Notes under the pieces: generated by a model
Databases searched by the model: none
The model's input: the letters and a program-made list of their open reading frames with translations, nothing else
What the model was told of the DNA's origin: nothing
Shown: one piece after another, positions 35,716-44,479 of the stretch
How positions within the stretch are numbered: the first letter of the stretch is position 1
Layout of the letters: each line of letters opens with the position of its first letter
Source: Ramlibacter sp. WS9
GTDB taxonomy: Bacteria > Pseudomonadota > Gammaproteobacteria > Burkholderiales > Burkholderiaceae_C
DNA length: 64,000 nucleotides
Assembly (NCBI RefSeq): GCF_003797765.1
Contig: NZ_RKMB01000016.1
Span: 62,001-126,000 of the forward strand
Direction of reading: 5' to 3'
Position numbers and translations under genes: made by a program

Positions 35716-37218
35716 TCAAACCGCCATGCAAACGCTCTTGACTTCCGTGAAGCTCTCGACCGCCGCGCGGCCGAGGTCGCGCCCGGTGCCTGACTGCTTC
35801 ATGCCGCCCAGCGGCAGCCCCGCGTCGAGCACGTTGTGCGCATTCACCCACACCATGCCGGCCTGGAGGCGCGGCACGATGCGGTTGGCATGCGAAAGGT
35901 TGTTCGTCCACAGGCTCGCCGCCAGGCCGTAAGGCGAGTCGTTGGCCGCGGCAATGGCTTCTTCGATGTCGTCGAACGGCGCTGCGGCGAGCACCGGGCC
36001 GAACACTTCTTCGCGGACCACACGCATGTGGGGCGTGGTGTCGGCGAAGATCGTGGGCTGCACGAAGCAACCGGCTTCCAGCGCGCGCCCGCCACCGGTG
36101 ACCAGCGTGGCGCCTTCCGCCTTGGCAGATTCGATGTAGTTCGTCACCCGGTCGAAGTGCACCTTCGAAGTCAGCGGCCCGAACTGCGAGGCGGCGTCGA
36201 AGCCCGAGCCGATCTTCATGCCCTGCGCGATGCCGGCCAATTCATCCAGCACGCGCCGGTAAAGGCTGCGGTGCACGAACAGGCGCGAGCTGGCGGTGCA
36301 CACCTGCCCCTGATGAAAGAAGATGCCCATCGCGATGCCTTGCGCCACGTGCGACGGGTCCGCGTCTTCCATCACGATGGCCGGGCTCTTGCCGCCGAGT
36401 TCGAGGGTGAAGCGAGCCATGTTGTCAACGGCGGCATGGCCTACCACCTTGCCCACGGCCGTCGAGCCGGTGAAGCTGAGCTTGCGCACGCCCGGGTGCG
36501 CGATCAGCGCGGCGCCGGCCGTGGCACCGCGTCCGCACACCACATTCAGGACACCTTCGGGAATGCCGGCTTCGATAGCGAGGTGCGCCAGCCGCAACGC
36601 AGTCAGCGGCGTGTCTTCCGATGGCTTGAGCACCACGGTGCAGCCGGCAGCCAGCGCAGGCGCCACTTTCCACAGCGCAATGGCGAGCGGGAAGTTCCAG
36701 GGAACGATGGCACCGACCACGCCAACGGGTTCACGCCGGGTGTACGTGACCCACTGTGGACCGGGAATTGGGATCGAATTGTCGAGTGTCTGGCCTTCGA
36801 GCTTGGTGGCCCAGCCGGCCATGTAGCGCACGAACTCGGCGCCCGAGCCGACGTCGATCATGCGGGCGATGCCTTGCAGCTTGCCGCTCTGCAGCGTCTC
36901 CAGCGCGCTCAACTCGTCGGCGTGGCGCTCGATCAGCTCCGACAACTTGAACAGCAGCTTCTCGCGGTCGGCGGGACGCAGGCCGCGCCAGGCGGCGCTT
37001 TCGAACGCGCGCTGGGCCGAGGCCACAGCCACCTCGACATCGGCGGCGTTGCTGTCGGGCGCTTCGGCCACGACCACCTCGGTGGCGGGATCGGTCACCG
37101 GCAGCCAGCGGCCCGACAGGGGCAACCGGCTGGCACCGTCGATCACATTGCCGACGCGCCGCTCCGACAGGAATTGCGAGCCTTGGAGTTGTTGGCGGGA
37201 AAGATCAAGCGAGTTCAT
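35716..37218 (-). CDS. NAD(P)+-dependent aldehyde dehydrogenase (a)
   Basis: A 500-aa ALDH-superfamily enzyme. PWNFPLAIALWKVAPALAAG near residue 165 is the cofactor and oxyanion region, TLELGGKSPAI near 264 holds the general-base Glu, and FFHQGQVCTASSR near 300 the catalytic Cys. ATG 37218 was preferred; an in-frame ATG 21 bp upstream is possible. It lies between the GMC oxidoreductase and the ABC binding protein in one operon, so it probably oxidises the aldehyde that the GMC enzyme makes from an imported alcohol. Confidence 0.92.
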   Translation of the reverse strand: MNSLDLSRQQLQGSQFLSERRVGNVIDGASRLPLSGRWLPVTDPATEVVVAEAPDSNAADVEVAVASAQRAFESAAWRGLRPADREKLLFKLSELIERHADELSALETLQSGKLQGIARMIDVGSGAEFVRYMAGWATKLEGQTLDNSIPIPGPQWVTYTRREPVGVVGAIVPWNFPLAIALWKVAPALAAGCTVVLKPSEDTPLTALRLAHLAIEAGIPEGVLNVVCGRGATAGAALIAHPGVRKLSFTGSTAVGKVVGHAAVDNMARFTLELGGKSPAIVMEDADPSHVAQGIAMGIFFHQGQVCTASSRLFVHRSLYRRVLDELAGIAQGMKIGSGFDAASQFGPLTSKVHFDRVTNYIESAKAEGATLVTGGGRALEAGCFVQPTIFADTTPHMRVVREEVFGPVLAAAPFDDIEEAIAAANDSPYGLAASLWTNNLSHANRIVPRLQAGMVWVNAHNVLDAGLPLGGMKQSGTGRDLGRAAVESFTEVKSVCMAV

Positions 37219-37292
37219 GTGCTTCAATCTAAATGGCATGGCAGTTTTGCCGTTGCCCGAAAGCGCAGCGCGTGTTGCCTGTGCGCGCACGT

Positions 37293-38873
37293 TCATCGGG
37301 CGCGCAGCACGAAGTCCGCGCAGCGCTCGGCGATCATGATCGTCGGCGCATTGGTGTTGCCGGAAGGCAGCGTGGGCATCACCGAGGCATCGCACACGCG
37401 CAACCCAGGCACGCCGCGCACGCGCAACTCTGTGTCGACCACCGAACCGGTGTCGCTACCCATGCGGCAAGTGCCCGCCGGGTGGTAGACGGTCTTGGCA
37501 TGGCTGCGCACGTGCGCTTCGATGTGGTCGTCGCTCAGGTCGGTGGCCGCACCGGGTAGCAGCTCTTGTTCGATCACCGCCGCCAGCGCGGGTGCCCGCA
37601 GGATCTTGCGAGCCAGCTTGACGCCGCGCACCAGCGTGTCCACATCCGCCTGCTCGCGCAGCGCGCCGGCATCGAACAGGATGGGTTGCGCCGGGTCGGC
37701 GCTGCGAAGCGCCACACTGCCACGGGACAGGGGACGCAGGAAGCAGGGATTGATCGACAGGCCGTGGCCGGGCAGCGGCTCGCGCTCGACGTCGCCGACC
37801 AGCACCGGCAGCACATGGAACTGCAGGTCGGGCCGATCGCCACCGGTCGTGTCGACGAAGCCGCCGCTTTCCACCACGTTGGACGTAAGCAGGCCGCGCC
37901 GGAAGAATTGCCATTGCATACCGTGGCGCAGGGCGCGCAGCCCCCGGTCCTGGCCCAGCAGGCTGATCGCCGCACGCGTACGGGCGTAGACACTCACCTC
38001 CAGGTGGTCCTGGTAGTTCTGGCCCACGCCGGGGCTGTCCTGCAGCAGGGGAATTCCCAGTGACTGCAGTTGCGCGCCCGGGCCGATGCCCGACAGCATC
38101 AACAGCTTGGGGGACGCGAGCGCGCCGGCGCAGACCAGAACATCCCGCGTGCAACGCGCTTGCCGTGCCTGCCCCGCTTCAACGAACTCGACGCCAACGG
38201 CGCGTCCGGCCTCGATCAACAGGCGTGTGACGTGAACGCCCGTACGCACCGCGAGCCGTGAATCGCTCCGTACTGCCGCCAGGTAGGTTGCCGCGGTGGA
38301 GCCGCGCTCGCCGTTGAACGTAGTGGACTGGTAGAAGCCCACTCCGGTTTGTGTGGCACCGTTGAAGTCGTAGTTGACGGGCAAGCCCGCTTGCTGCGCG
38401 GCCTTCACGAACGCCTGGCTGAGCGGATGGCGAAAGCGCGGTTCGCTCACCCGCAGCGGTCCGCCGGTGCCATGGAGCGGCTCGGCGTAGAGCTCGTTGG
38501 CCTCAGCGCGCTTGAACGCCGGGAGCACGTCGTTCCAGCCCCAACCAGCACAGCCGCCGTCGCGCCAGCCATCGTAGTCGGAGGCGGTGCCGCGGATGTA
38601 GACCATGGCGTTGAGTGAACTGCTGCCTCCCAGCATGCGTCCCTGGGGAACATGCATTCTCCGTCCCCCGGCATCGGGCTGCGCTTCGCTGACGTAGTCC
38701 CAGGAGCGCTCGGTGCCGATCACCCGAACGAAGGCCGCCGGCATGCGCACGAACGGATGCTCATGGCTCGGTCCGGCTTCCAGCAGCAACACGCGGCGCC
38801 CGCCGCGAACGAGTCGATGCGCGAGGACGCAACCGGCCGATCCGGCCCCGATGATGATGTGGTCATAGCCCAT
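37293..38873 (-). CDS. GMC-family FAD alcohol oxidoreductase (choline-dehydrogenase-like)
   Basis: A 526-aa glucose-methanol-choline oxidoreductase. It has the FAD motif IIGAGSAGCVLAHRL at the start, signature 1 GRMLGGSSSLNAMVYIRG near residue 80, signature 2 GALASPKLLMLSGIGP near 255, and the catalytic His region YHPAGTCRMG near 465. ATG 38873 begins the Rossmann fold directly. Oxidises a primary alcohol to an aldehyde. It is first in the operon leading to the ALDH and the liv-type importer. A possible operator (38920-38956) lies upstream. Confidence 0.92.
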   Translation of the reverse strand: MGYDHIIIGAGSAGCVLAHRLVRGGRRVLLLEAGPSHEHPFVRMPAAFVRVIGTERSWDYVSEAQPDAGGRRMHVPQGRMLGGSSSLNAMVYIRGTASDYDGWRDGGCAGWGWNDVLPAFKRAEANELYAEPLHGTGGPLRVSEPRFRHPLSQAFVKAAQQAGLPVNYDFNGATQTGVGFYQSTTFNGERGSTAATYLAAVRSDSRLAVRTGVHVTRLLIEAGRAVGVEFVEAGQARQARCTRDVLVCAGALASPKLLMLSGIGPGAQLQSLGIPLLQDSPGVGQNYQDHLEVSVYARTRAAISLLGQDRGLRALRHGMQWQFFRRGLLTSNVVESGGFVDTTGGDRPDLQFHVLPVLVGDVEREPLPGHGLSINPCFLRPLSRGSVALRSADPAQPILFDAGALREQADVDTLVRGVKLARKILRAPALAAVIEQELLPGAATDLSDDHIEAHVRSHAKTVYHPAGTCRMGSDTGSVVDTELRVRGVPGLRVCDASVMPTLPSGNTNAPTIMIAERCADFVLRAR

Positions 38874-38919
38874 GGGGCGAGTGTGGCCGTGGCAGCACGG
38901 CGCGGAAACGGCCAAGCGG

Positions 38920-38956
38920 GTCCCATGCGCCTTGGATCAACGGTTTGTGCGCTGGC
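38920..38956. promoter_or_regulatory. Conserved 37-bp upstream element, copy A (GMC operon)
   Basis: Matches 44382-44418 at 32 of 37 positions, with the core TCAACGGTTTGTGCG identical. Copy B carries a perfect dyad that is diverged here. It lies 47-83 bp upstream of the GMC start codon, in the spacer after the LuxR-type gene. A shared operator is inferred. Confidence 0.6.
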
Positions 38957-39018
38957 GCGCGAGCCTGCGCTGGAATGTCCAGCGCAGGCTTGCCCCAGGC
39001 CGTATTGCAAAACCTGCT

Positions 39019-39825
39019 TCAGGCCTTTCGCGGCCGGTCTGAGGAAGTTGCCCCTGTTCCCAGTAATACCATCAGCTCGCGGTGGCTGCGAATGCCCAGG
39101 TGCTGGAAGGCGCGGTAGCGGTAGGTCAGGGCGGTCGTGGCGGAGATGCCCATCTCGTGGGCGGCCTCCTTGGTGGTGAGACCGGCCAGAATGTGCGCCA
39201 CGATCTGACGCTCACGGCCGGATAGCTTTGTCGTGAGCTGGGCTTCCAGAGGGATGTCCAAGACCGGACGCGGCGCTATCTGGATGTGGCGCATGACTGC
39301 GGCACACAACAGCGAACTATGCCGGGCCATCCAGTCGAAGTCGGGCTCGCCGAAGTCGGGGAACGAGAAGTTGCGGTAGAAACTGACGGCGAATCGATAG
39401 CCGTCCGGCCATACGACCCGCAGGGACAGCCGCTCGCGGATGCCGTTTTCCCCGTAGCACAGCAGGCGGTACGCCTCGTTCGCCACTTCATCGGAGAATT
39501 GGTGCGCCACCCACATTTGCGTCTTCTTGCCCGGCTTGCGCTTGGCGAGCCAGACCATGTTGGAGTCTTGCTGGTCAAACCCCATGCGCATGTACTCGAC
39601 GGCAGTGAGGGTGGCGGCTTCTCCAATGACGCTGGCGCTCGAGATCGCCTCCACCCGCCCGCTGCTGCGCAGCGCAAACACCGTGCAGTGGCTGGCAGGC
39701 AAGGAAGGCTCCACGGCGGACAGCAGCCTGGCCGCGAAATCGGCGGTGCCAATGGCGGCCATCAACGCGGTCGCAAGCTCCGCCTCGGCCGACGTCTGAA
39801 CATGACCGAGCTTTAGAGGTTTCAT
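39019..39825 (-). CDS. LuxR-type HTH regulator 1
   Basis: A 268-aa protein with a C-terminal GerE/LuxR helix-turn-helix (TKLSGRERQIVAHILAGLTT, then EAAHEMGISATTALTYRYR, near residues 205-255). The first 190 residues are an unassigned sensor; no acyl-homoserine-lactone signature is seen. The ATG at 39825 is adopted because the duplicated 62-bp element ends exactly at it; a longer frame from 39909 crosses that element. It is divergent from the FAD monooxygenase gene and upstream of the GMC operon on the same strand, so it could control either. Confidence 0.88.
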   Translation of the reverse strand: MKPLKLGHVQTSAEAELATALMAAIGTADFAARLLSAVEPSLPASHCTVFALRSSGRVEAISSASVIGEAATLTAVEYMRMGFDQQDSNMVWLAKRKPGKKTQMWVAHQFSDEVANEAYRLLCYGENGIRERLSLRVVWPDGYRFAVSFYRNFSFPDFGEPDFDWMARHSSLLCAAVMRHIQIAPRPVLDIPLEAQLTTKLSGRERQIVAHILAGLTTKEAAHEMGISATTALTYRYRAFQHLGIRSHRELMVLLGTGATSSDRPRKA

Positions 39826-39886
39826 GCGCTGGGTAACCCCGTCCTCATTTATTAGGACATTTTTGCACAGCGCATTTTCGACAATC
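39825..39886 (-). repeat. Duplicated 62-bp promoter element, copy 1
   Basis: Matches 59284-59345 at 60 of 62 positions when read on the minus strand. It contains the 18-bp imperfect palindrome GTCCTCATTTATTAGGAC (39841-39858). It fills most of the spacer between LuxR regulator 1 and the divergent monooxygenase and ends at the A of the regulator's ATG. Likely operator and promoter DNA. Confidence 0.85.
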
Positions 39887-39924
39887 TCCCCATGTTTGAT
39901 CTTGGACAAAGACGGGAATGATCC

Positions 39925-41586
39925 ATGGCTCTAGAGCGAATCGGTCCGTTCGAATACCGGCACTATCAGCCGAGCTTGCCGCAGCTGAACCGCGCGGGTG
40001 ACGAGGGGCAACGGCATCCGGTACTGATCGTGGGGGGCGGCCCGGTGGGTCTTGCCACGGCCCTGGGCCTGGCGAATTGGGGGGTTCCCAGTGTGGTCAT
40101 CGAGGCCGATGACTCGGTCTGCGAGGGCAGCCGGGCCGCTTGCATCTCGCGGCGTAGTCTGGAGATCCTTGACCGGCTGGGCACGGTGCGGGCGTTCATG
40201 CAGAAGGGACTGGCCTGGACCCGAGGCCGCAGCTTCTACGGCCTGGACGAAGTGCTGGTGTTCGACATGCCGTCCGCGCAGGGTGACAAGTTTCCTCCGA
40301 TGGTGAACCTCGAGCAGTACTACATCGAACAGTTTCTGCTGGACTCAATTGCCAAGGTCAACGCCGCGTCGCCGGGCAGGGTGGATATCCGCTGGGCCAG
40401 CAAAGTGACGGCCTGTACCCAGGACAACCGTGGCGCGACCGTGCGGGTGGAGAACGCGCTCGGAACTTACGACGCGTCCGCCGATTGGCTCGTGGCCTGC
40501 GACGGTGGCCAAAGCCTCATCCGTTCCAGCCTGGGCGTTGAGCTGAAGGGCACGGGTTACCAGGGGCGCTATGCCATCGTGGACATCGAGCTTGACAGCA
40601 GCCACCCCACCGAACGCCGGGCCTGGTTCGATCCGCCCTGGGCCAGGGGCACCACGATCCTGATGCACCGGCAACCCGACAACATCTGGCGCGTGGACTA
40701 CCAGCTCGCTGCGGGCCAGGACACGGCGCAAGTCCTCGAGCCCGAGCAGTTGCGGCAGTTCGTGCAAACGCATCTGGACGCGATCGGAGAGGGGCACCTG
40801 CGATGGAAACCGGTGTGGACATCGATATACCGCGCCGGCGCGATGACACTGGACTCTTACCGCCACGGCCGCATACTTTTTGCGGGCAACTCGGCGCACG
40901 CGATGCCTATCTTCGGCGTTCGCGGGTTGAATTCCGGATTCGATGACAGCGACAACCTTACATGGAAGATCGCGGCCGTCGTGAACGGAAAGGGCGTGGA
41001 AAGGCTCCTGGACAGCTACAGCGCGGAGCGCGTGCAGGCCTTTCACGTCAATGCGGAAAGTGCGATGCGCAGCACAGAGTTCATGTCACCGCCGAACCGC
41101 GGCTTCGAACTGATGCGGGAAGCCTGCCTGTCCTTGGCCGGCAGACACAAGGGGATTGCGCGCCTGGTCAATCCGCGCCAGACGCATGCCATCGCCTATG
41201 AGAAATCGCCGCTGTCGTCGGCCGGTGATCCCTTCGTTACCGGGCCGGGCGAAGGCGCCGTGCTCGTGGACGTTCAGGTCCGCGAGGGCGTGTTCCTCAC
41301 GGACCTGCTGGAACGGCATGGATTCACGGTACTTGGTTTTGTTTCTCTTTCCGCGCAGGGCGAGATCGAGGCGGCCGTCGCCTCACCCGGGTGGCGCTGG
41401 CTACCGGTTCAGTGCGTCGTGCTGCACGCCGGCGCCGAGGTGACGCAACTGTACGGCGCCCGGGCGGGCTCGGTCTATCTCGTCCGGCCGGATGGTCACG
41501 TTTGCGCACGCTGGCACGCGCCATCGGCTGCCACGGTGCTGGCCGCCGTCCAACTTGCCTGCGGCGCCGAAAGGAATCTTCAATGA
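39925..41586 (+). CDS. FAD-dependent aromatic monooxygenase (MhpA/PheA-like)
   Basis: A 553-aa class A flavoprotein monooxygenase. GGGPVGLATALGLANWGVP near residue 35 is the FAD Rossmann motif. The DG motif is ACDGGQSLIRSSLG near 192. The usual GD motif reads FAGNSAHAMPIFGVRGLNSG near 315, with Asn replacing the conserved Asp. A thioredoxin-like C-terminal domain follows. Relatives hydroxylate phenols or 3-hydroxyphenylpropionate in the cytoplasm. In this cluster it could add the second hydroxyl before ring cleavage. Its stop overlaps the next small gene. Confidence 0.88.
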   Translation: MALERIGPFEYRHYQPSLPQLNRAGDEGQRHPVLIVGGGPVGLATALGLANWGVPSVVIEADDSVCEGSRAACISRRSLEILDRLGTVRAFMQKGLAWTRGRSFYGLDEVLVFDMPSAQGDKFPPMVNLEQYYIEQFLLDSIAKVNAASPGRVDIRWASKVTACTQDNRGATVRVENALGTYDASADWLVACDGGQSLIRSSLGVELKGTGYQGRYAIVDIELDSSHPTERRAWFDPPWARGTTILMHRQPDNIWRVDYQLAAGQDTAQVLEPEQLRQFVQTHLDAIGEGHLRWKPVWTSIYRAGAMTLDSYRHGRILFAGNSAHAMPIFGVRGLNSGFDDSDNLTWKIAAVVNGKGVERLLDSYSAERVQAFHVNAESAMRSTEFMSPPNRGFELMREACLSLAGRHKGIARLVNPRQTHAIAYEKSPLSSAGDPFVTGPGEGAVLVDVQVREGVFLTDLLERHGFTVLGFVSLSAQGEIEAAVASPGWRWLPVQCVVLHAGAEVTQLYGARAGSVYLVRPDGHVCARWHAPSAATVLAAVQLACGAERNLQ

Positions 41587-41786
41587 CGTACGAAGCCGCT
41601 GTTCAAGATCGAATCTACGCCCGCTGCAGCAACGCCATCGCGGCTGCAGGACGCGAAAGGGAATCCCTGTTCCTGGCGCGGCTCGCGCTGCTGTTGTTCG
41701 AACAGGTGCAGGACGAGGACCGGTGCATCGCGGCCATCGAGGCCGCCTTGCAAGACCTGCCCACCCCTTCTCTCTCGGCTCCCTGA
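41583..41786 (+). CDS. Small partner protein of the monooxygenase (DUF2783-like)
   Basis: A 67-aa protein whose ATG overlaps the monooxygenase stop by 4 bp, so the two are translationally coupled. It is alpha-helical in character with LFLARLALLLFEQVQDEDRC and AAIEAALQDL. It resembles the DUF2783 family, which I recall as frequent small neighbours of FAD monooxygenases; this identification is from memory and not certain. Function unknown. Confidence 0.6.
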   Translation: MTYEAAVQDRIYARCSNAIAAAGRERESLFLARLALLLFEQVQDEDRCIAAIEAALQDLPTPSLSAP

Positions 41787-41814
41787 AACGGCCATAACAC
41801 TCCAGGAGACATTC

Positions 41815-42792
41815 ATGAATCGTCGCAATCTCGTATTCAGCCTCACGGCCACGGCGGCAGCTGTTGCCAGCCCGCTGGCGTTCTCGCAGGGCCAGTACCC
41901 CGAGCAGTTGATCAAGTGGGTGGTTCCATACCCCGCTGGGGGCGGCACCGACAACATTGCGCGCGCGCTTGCCGAAAGCATGCGTGCGGTGCTCGGCCAG
42001 CAGATCGTCATTGACAATCGGCCAGGCGCGGCGACCAACATCGGTGCCGAACTGGTCGCGCGCGCCAAGCCGGATGGCTACACCATCATGTCGGCGGACA
42101 ACGCGCTGATGGCATTCAATGAACACCTGTTCAAGAAGCTGCCCATCAGTCCCGAGAAGGACTTCAGCTACATCGGCGCCATCGGCAAGTTTCCGCTGGC
42201 ACTGGTGGTGCACCCGAGCTTCCCGGCCCAGGACTTCAAGGCTTTCCTCGCCTATGTGAAGGCCAACCCTGGCAAGGCGAGCTACGCATCGGTGGGAAAC
42301 GGCTCGCCGCATCACCTGGCCATGGAAATGTTCAAGAACCGCACCGGCACTTTCATCACACACATTCCTTATCGCGGCGCGGCTCCGGCCATGCAGGACG
42401 TCATGGCCGGACAGGTACCCGTGATGTTTCTGGATCTGGCCTCGGGTCTGTCCATCATCAAGAGCGGCAAGGTCAAGGCGCTGGCGATAGGTTCGAAGGC
42501 GCGCTCGCCGGTGTTGCCGGACGTGCCCACGCTGGACGAGCTGGGTGTCAAGAACACCGAGGTCTTCGCATTTCAGGGCGTGCTCGGCCCGGCCGGGCTG
42601 CCTGCTCCCGTGGTGGCCCGGTTGAATCAGGAGCTGAACAAGGCGCTGGCCGATTCGACGGTCGTCAAGCGCTTCAGCGAGTTCGGCTTCGAACCGGTGC
42701 GCGGGACACCTGAAGAGTTCAAGAAACTCGCGCGATCCGAAGCGGCGCGCTGGGGCCAGGTGATCCGCGCCAGTGGCGTTTCGCTTGACTGA
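41815..42792 (+). CDS. Bug-family periplasmic solute-binding protein, copy C
   Basis: A 325-aa orphan TctC-like receptor. An export signal ending FSQGQ precedes IKWVVPYPAGGGTDNIARAL. Further motifs are THIPYRGAAPAMQDVMAGQVPV and PDVPTLDELG. An AGGAG lies nine bases upstream of the ATG. Sits between the monooxygenase-DUF2783 pair and a VOC enzyme, suggesting it captures the aromatic substrate of this pathway. Confidence 0.93.
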   Translation: MNRRNLVFSLTATAAAVASPLAFSQGQYPEQLIKWVVPYPAGGGTDNIARALAESMRAVLGQQIVIDNRPGAATNIGAELVARAKPDGYTIMSADNALMAFNEHLFKKLPISPEKDFSYIGAIGKFPLALVVHPSFPAQDFKAFLAYVKANPGKASYASVGNGSPHHLAMEMFKNRTGTFITHIPYRGAAPAMQDVMAGQVPVMFLDLASGLSIIKSGKVKALAIGSKARSPVLPDVPTLDELGVKNTEVFAFQGVLGPAGLPAPVVARLNQELNKALADSTVVKRFSEFGFEPVRGTPEEFKKLARSEAARWGQVIRASGVSLD

Positions 42793-42796
42793 CGGC

Positions 42797-43342
42797 ATGA
42801 TGGACGCAACTTCCGCCCGCCCTGTCCAAGGCCTGCATCACTTCGCCTGGCGTTGCCGGGATGCCGAGGAAACACGGCAGTTCTACGAGGACGTGCTTGG
42901 CATGCCGCTGGTGCATGTGATCAAGCAGGACCACGTGCCGAGCACCGGCGAGCACTGCCCCTACGTGCACATCTTCTTTCGCATGCGCGATGGCTCTTGC
43001 ATTGCCTTCTTCGACCTGGGCGACGATGTGGCGGCACTGCCGTCGCCGAACACACCTGCGTGGGTCAACCATATCGCCCTGAGGGTCGAGAGCCTGGATG
43101 ACCTGGGCGCCATGAAAGCGCGACTCGAGCGACACGGAATTGAAGTGTTGGGCGTTATCGACCACGACGGCTACATCCAGTCCATCTACTTTTTCGACCC
43201 CAACGGTTTGCGGCTCGAACTGACGGTGGAAGTGGCCGCTGAACATGTCGTGGAGGGCTTCGCACGCAACGCGCACGAGGAGGTAAACCGCTGGAACGCC
43301 GAGAAGCGCACCGCGCGAGCAGCATCGCGAGGCGACGCATGA
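42797..43342 (+). CDS. VOC-superfamily enzyme (glyoxalase/extradiol-dioxygenase fold)
   Basis: A 181-aa vicinal-oxygen-chelate protein. Metal-ligand candidates are His in LHHFAWRCRDAEETRQFY near residue 13, His in WVNHIALRVES near 90, and Glu in NGLRLELTVEV near 140. VOC enzymes include ring-cleavage dioxygenases, isomerases and lyases, so a small extradiol dioxygenase or an isomerase is possible. The first of two tandem ATGs (42797) is used. Its stop overlaps the FAH-family gene. Confidence 0.87.
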   Translation: MMDATSARPVQGLHHFAWRCRDAEETRQFYEDVLGMPLVHVIKQDHVPSTGEHCPYVHIFFRMRDGSCIAFFDLGDDVAALPSPNTPAWVNHIALRVESLDDLGAMKARLERHGIEVLGVIDHDGYIQSIYFFDPNGLRLELTVEVAAEHVVEGFARNAHEEVNRWNAEKRTARAASRGDA

Positions 43343-44361
43343 AGTCGGCGGGCGTGCAGCTTCGGCTGGCGACACGCAAGGACGGCTCGCGGGACGGCGC
43401 GCTGATGCTGGTCAGTGGCTCCGGGGAACGATGGGTGCCCGCCGCCGGCACGGCGAAAACGCTGCAGGCATTGCTGGACGACTGGGACACGCTGGCACCC
43501 GACCTCGAACGGCGCCGCCGCACGCTGGACGCTTGCGGATGGCAGGGTGCGGAAACGTTCGAGGCGAGCCGCTGCATGGCTCCTCTGCCACGCGCTTACC
43601 AGTGGGCCGACGCATCCGTGTACCGCAACCACGCCCGGCTGATTTACCAATGGCGCCAGGAGCCCATTCCGCCGAGGTATGAAGATGAGCCGCTGGTCTA
43701 TCAGGGCGGCTCGGATGCGATGCTCGGGCCCGAAGACCCCATCGTCGCGGTCGATGAGGCGCACCAGATCGACCTCGAAGCGGAGATCGCCGTCATCACC
43801 AAGGATGTCGCCATGGGGGTCAACGCCGAGCAGGCCGCCGATTGCATCGCCTTGGTCGTCCTGCTCAACGATGTTTCGCTACGAGGATTGATTCCCGCTG
43901 AATTGGCCAAGGGTTTCGGCTTTTACCAGAGCAAGCCGGCAACCAGCTTCGCGCCCATTGCGGTGACCCCCGCGGCCCTGGGGGCGGCATGGAAGGGCGT
44001 CATGCTGGACTTGCCGGTGCGCATCACCTTGAACGGTGAACGCTTCGGCGAGCCGCACGCCAACATGGAAACCGTTTTCAACTTCGCGCAGATCATTGCG
44101 CACCTGGCGCGCACCCGCAGCCTGGTGGCGGGCAGCATCATCGGCGCGGGAACCATCAGCAACGCCGATCCTGCGGCGGGGAGTGCCTGCATCACCGAGG
44201 CGCGCGTTCGCCAGATGCTTGACGGCGTCGCAGCAGCTGACTTGCACCCTTACCTTCGAGATGGCGACCGCGTGCGGCTCGAAGTGTTGGGCGAAGCGGG
44301 CAGGACGGTATTCGGCGCGATTGACCAAACGGTCGCCGTCCGTAGCCCCGCGACATCCTGA
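43339..44361 (+). CDS. Fumarylacetoacetate-hydrolase-family protein
   Basis: A 340-aa protein with an FAH catalytic domain: the metal-binding VDEAHQIDLEAEIAVITKDV near residue 140 includes the Glu ligands, and GFGFYQSKPATSFAPIAVTP and GSIIGAGTISNADP near 195 and 260 complete the site. It cleaves or hydrates a keto-acid ring-fission product. It may hydrolyse the product of the VOC enzyme. Overlap of 4 bp with the VOC gene indicates coupling. Confidence 0.88.
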   Translation: MKSAGVQLRLATRKDGSRDGALMLVSGSGERWVPAAGTAKTLQALLDDWDTLAPDLERRRRTLDACGWQGAETFEASRCMAPLPRAYQWADASVYRNHARLIYQWRQEPIPPRYEDEPLVYQGGSDAMLGPEDPIVAVDEAHQIDLEAEIAVITKDVAMGVNAEQAADCIALVVLLNDVSLRGLIPAELAKGFGFYQSKPATSFAPIAVTPAALGAAWKGVMLDLPVRITLNGERFGEPHANMETVFNFAQIIAHLARTRSLVAGSIIGAGTISNADPAAGSACITEARVRQMLDGVAAADLHPYLRDGDRVRLEVLGEAGRTVFGAIDQTVAVRSPATS

Positions 44362-44381
44362 TGGGACGACGTCCCCCTGAC

Positions 44382-44418
44382 GTCCCGTGCGCCCTGGGTC
44401 AACGGTTTGTGCGTTGAC
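44382..44418. promoter_or_regulatory. Conserved 37-bp upstream element, copy B, with perfect dyad
   Basis: Matches 38920-38956 at 32 of 37 positions. It includes GTCAACG-N7-CGTTGAC (44398-44418), a perfect 7-bp inverted repeat. It ends 62 bp before the ATG of the SDR gene, in the only sizeable spacer between the FAH gene and the SDR-MoaF-SnoaL group. Likely an operator. Confidence 0.65.
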
Positions 44419-44479
44419 AGCGCATGCCTCGAATGGATGGCTCACTAGACTCATTCGATCCAAAGTCGAACGAGGGGCC

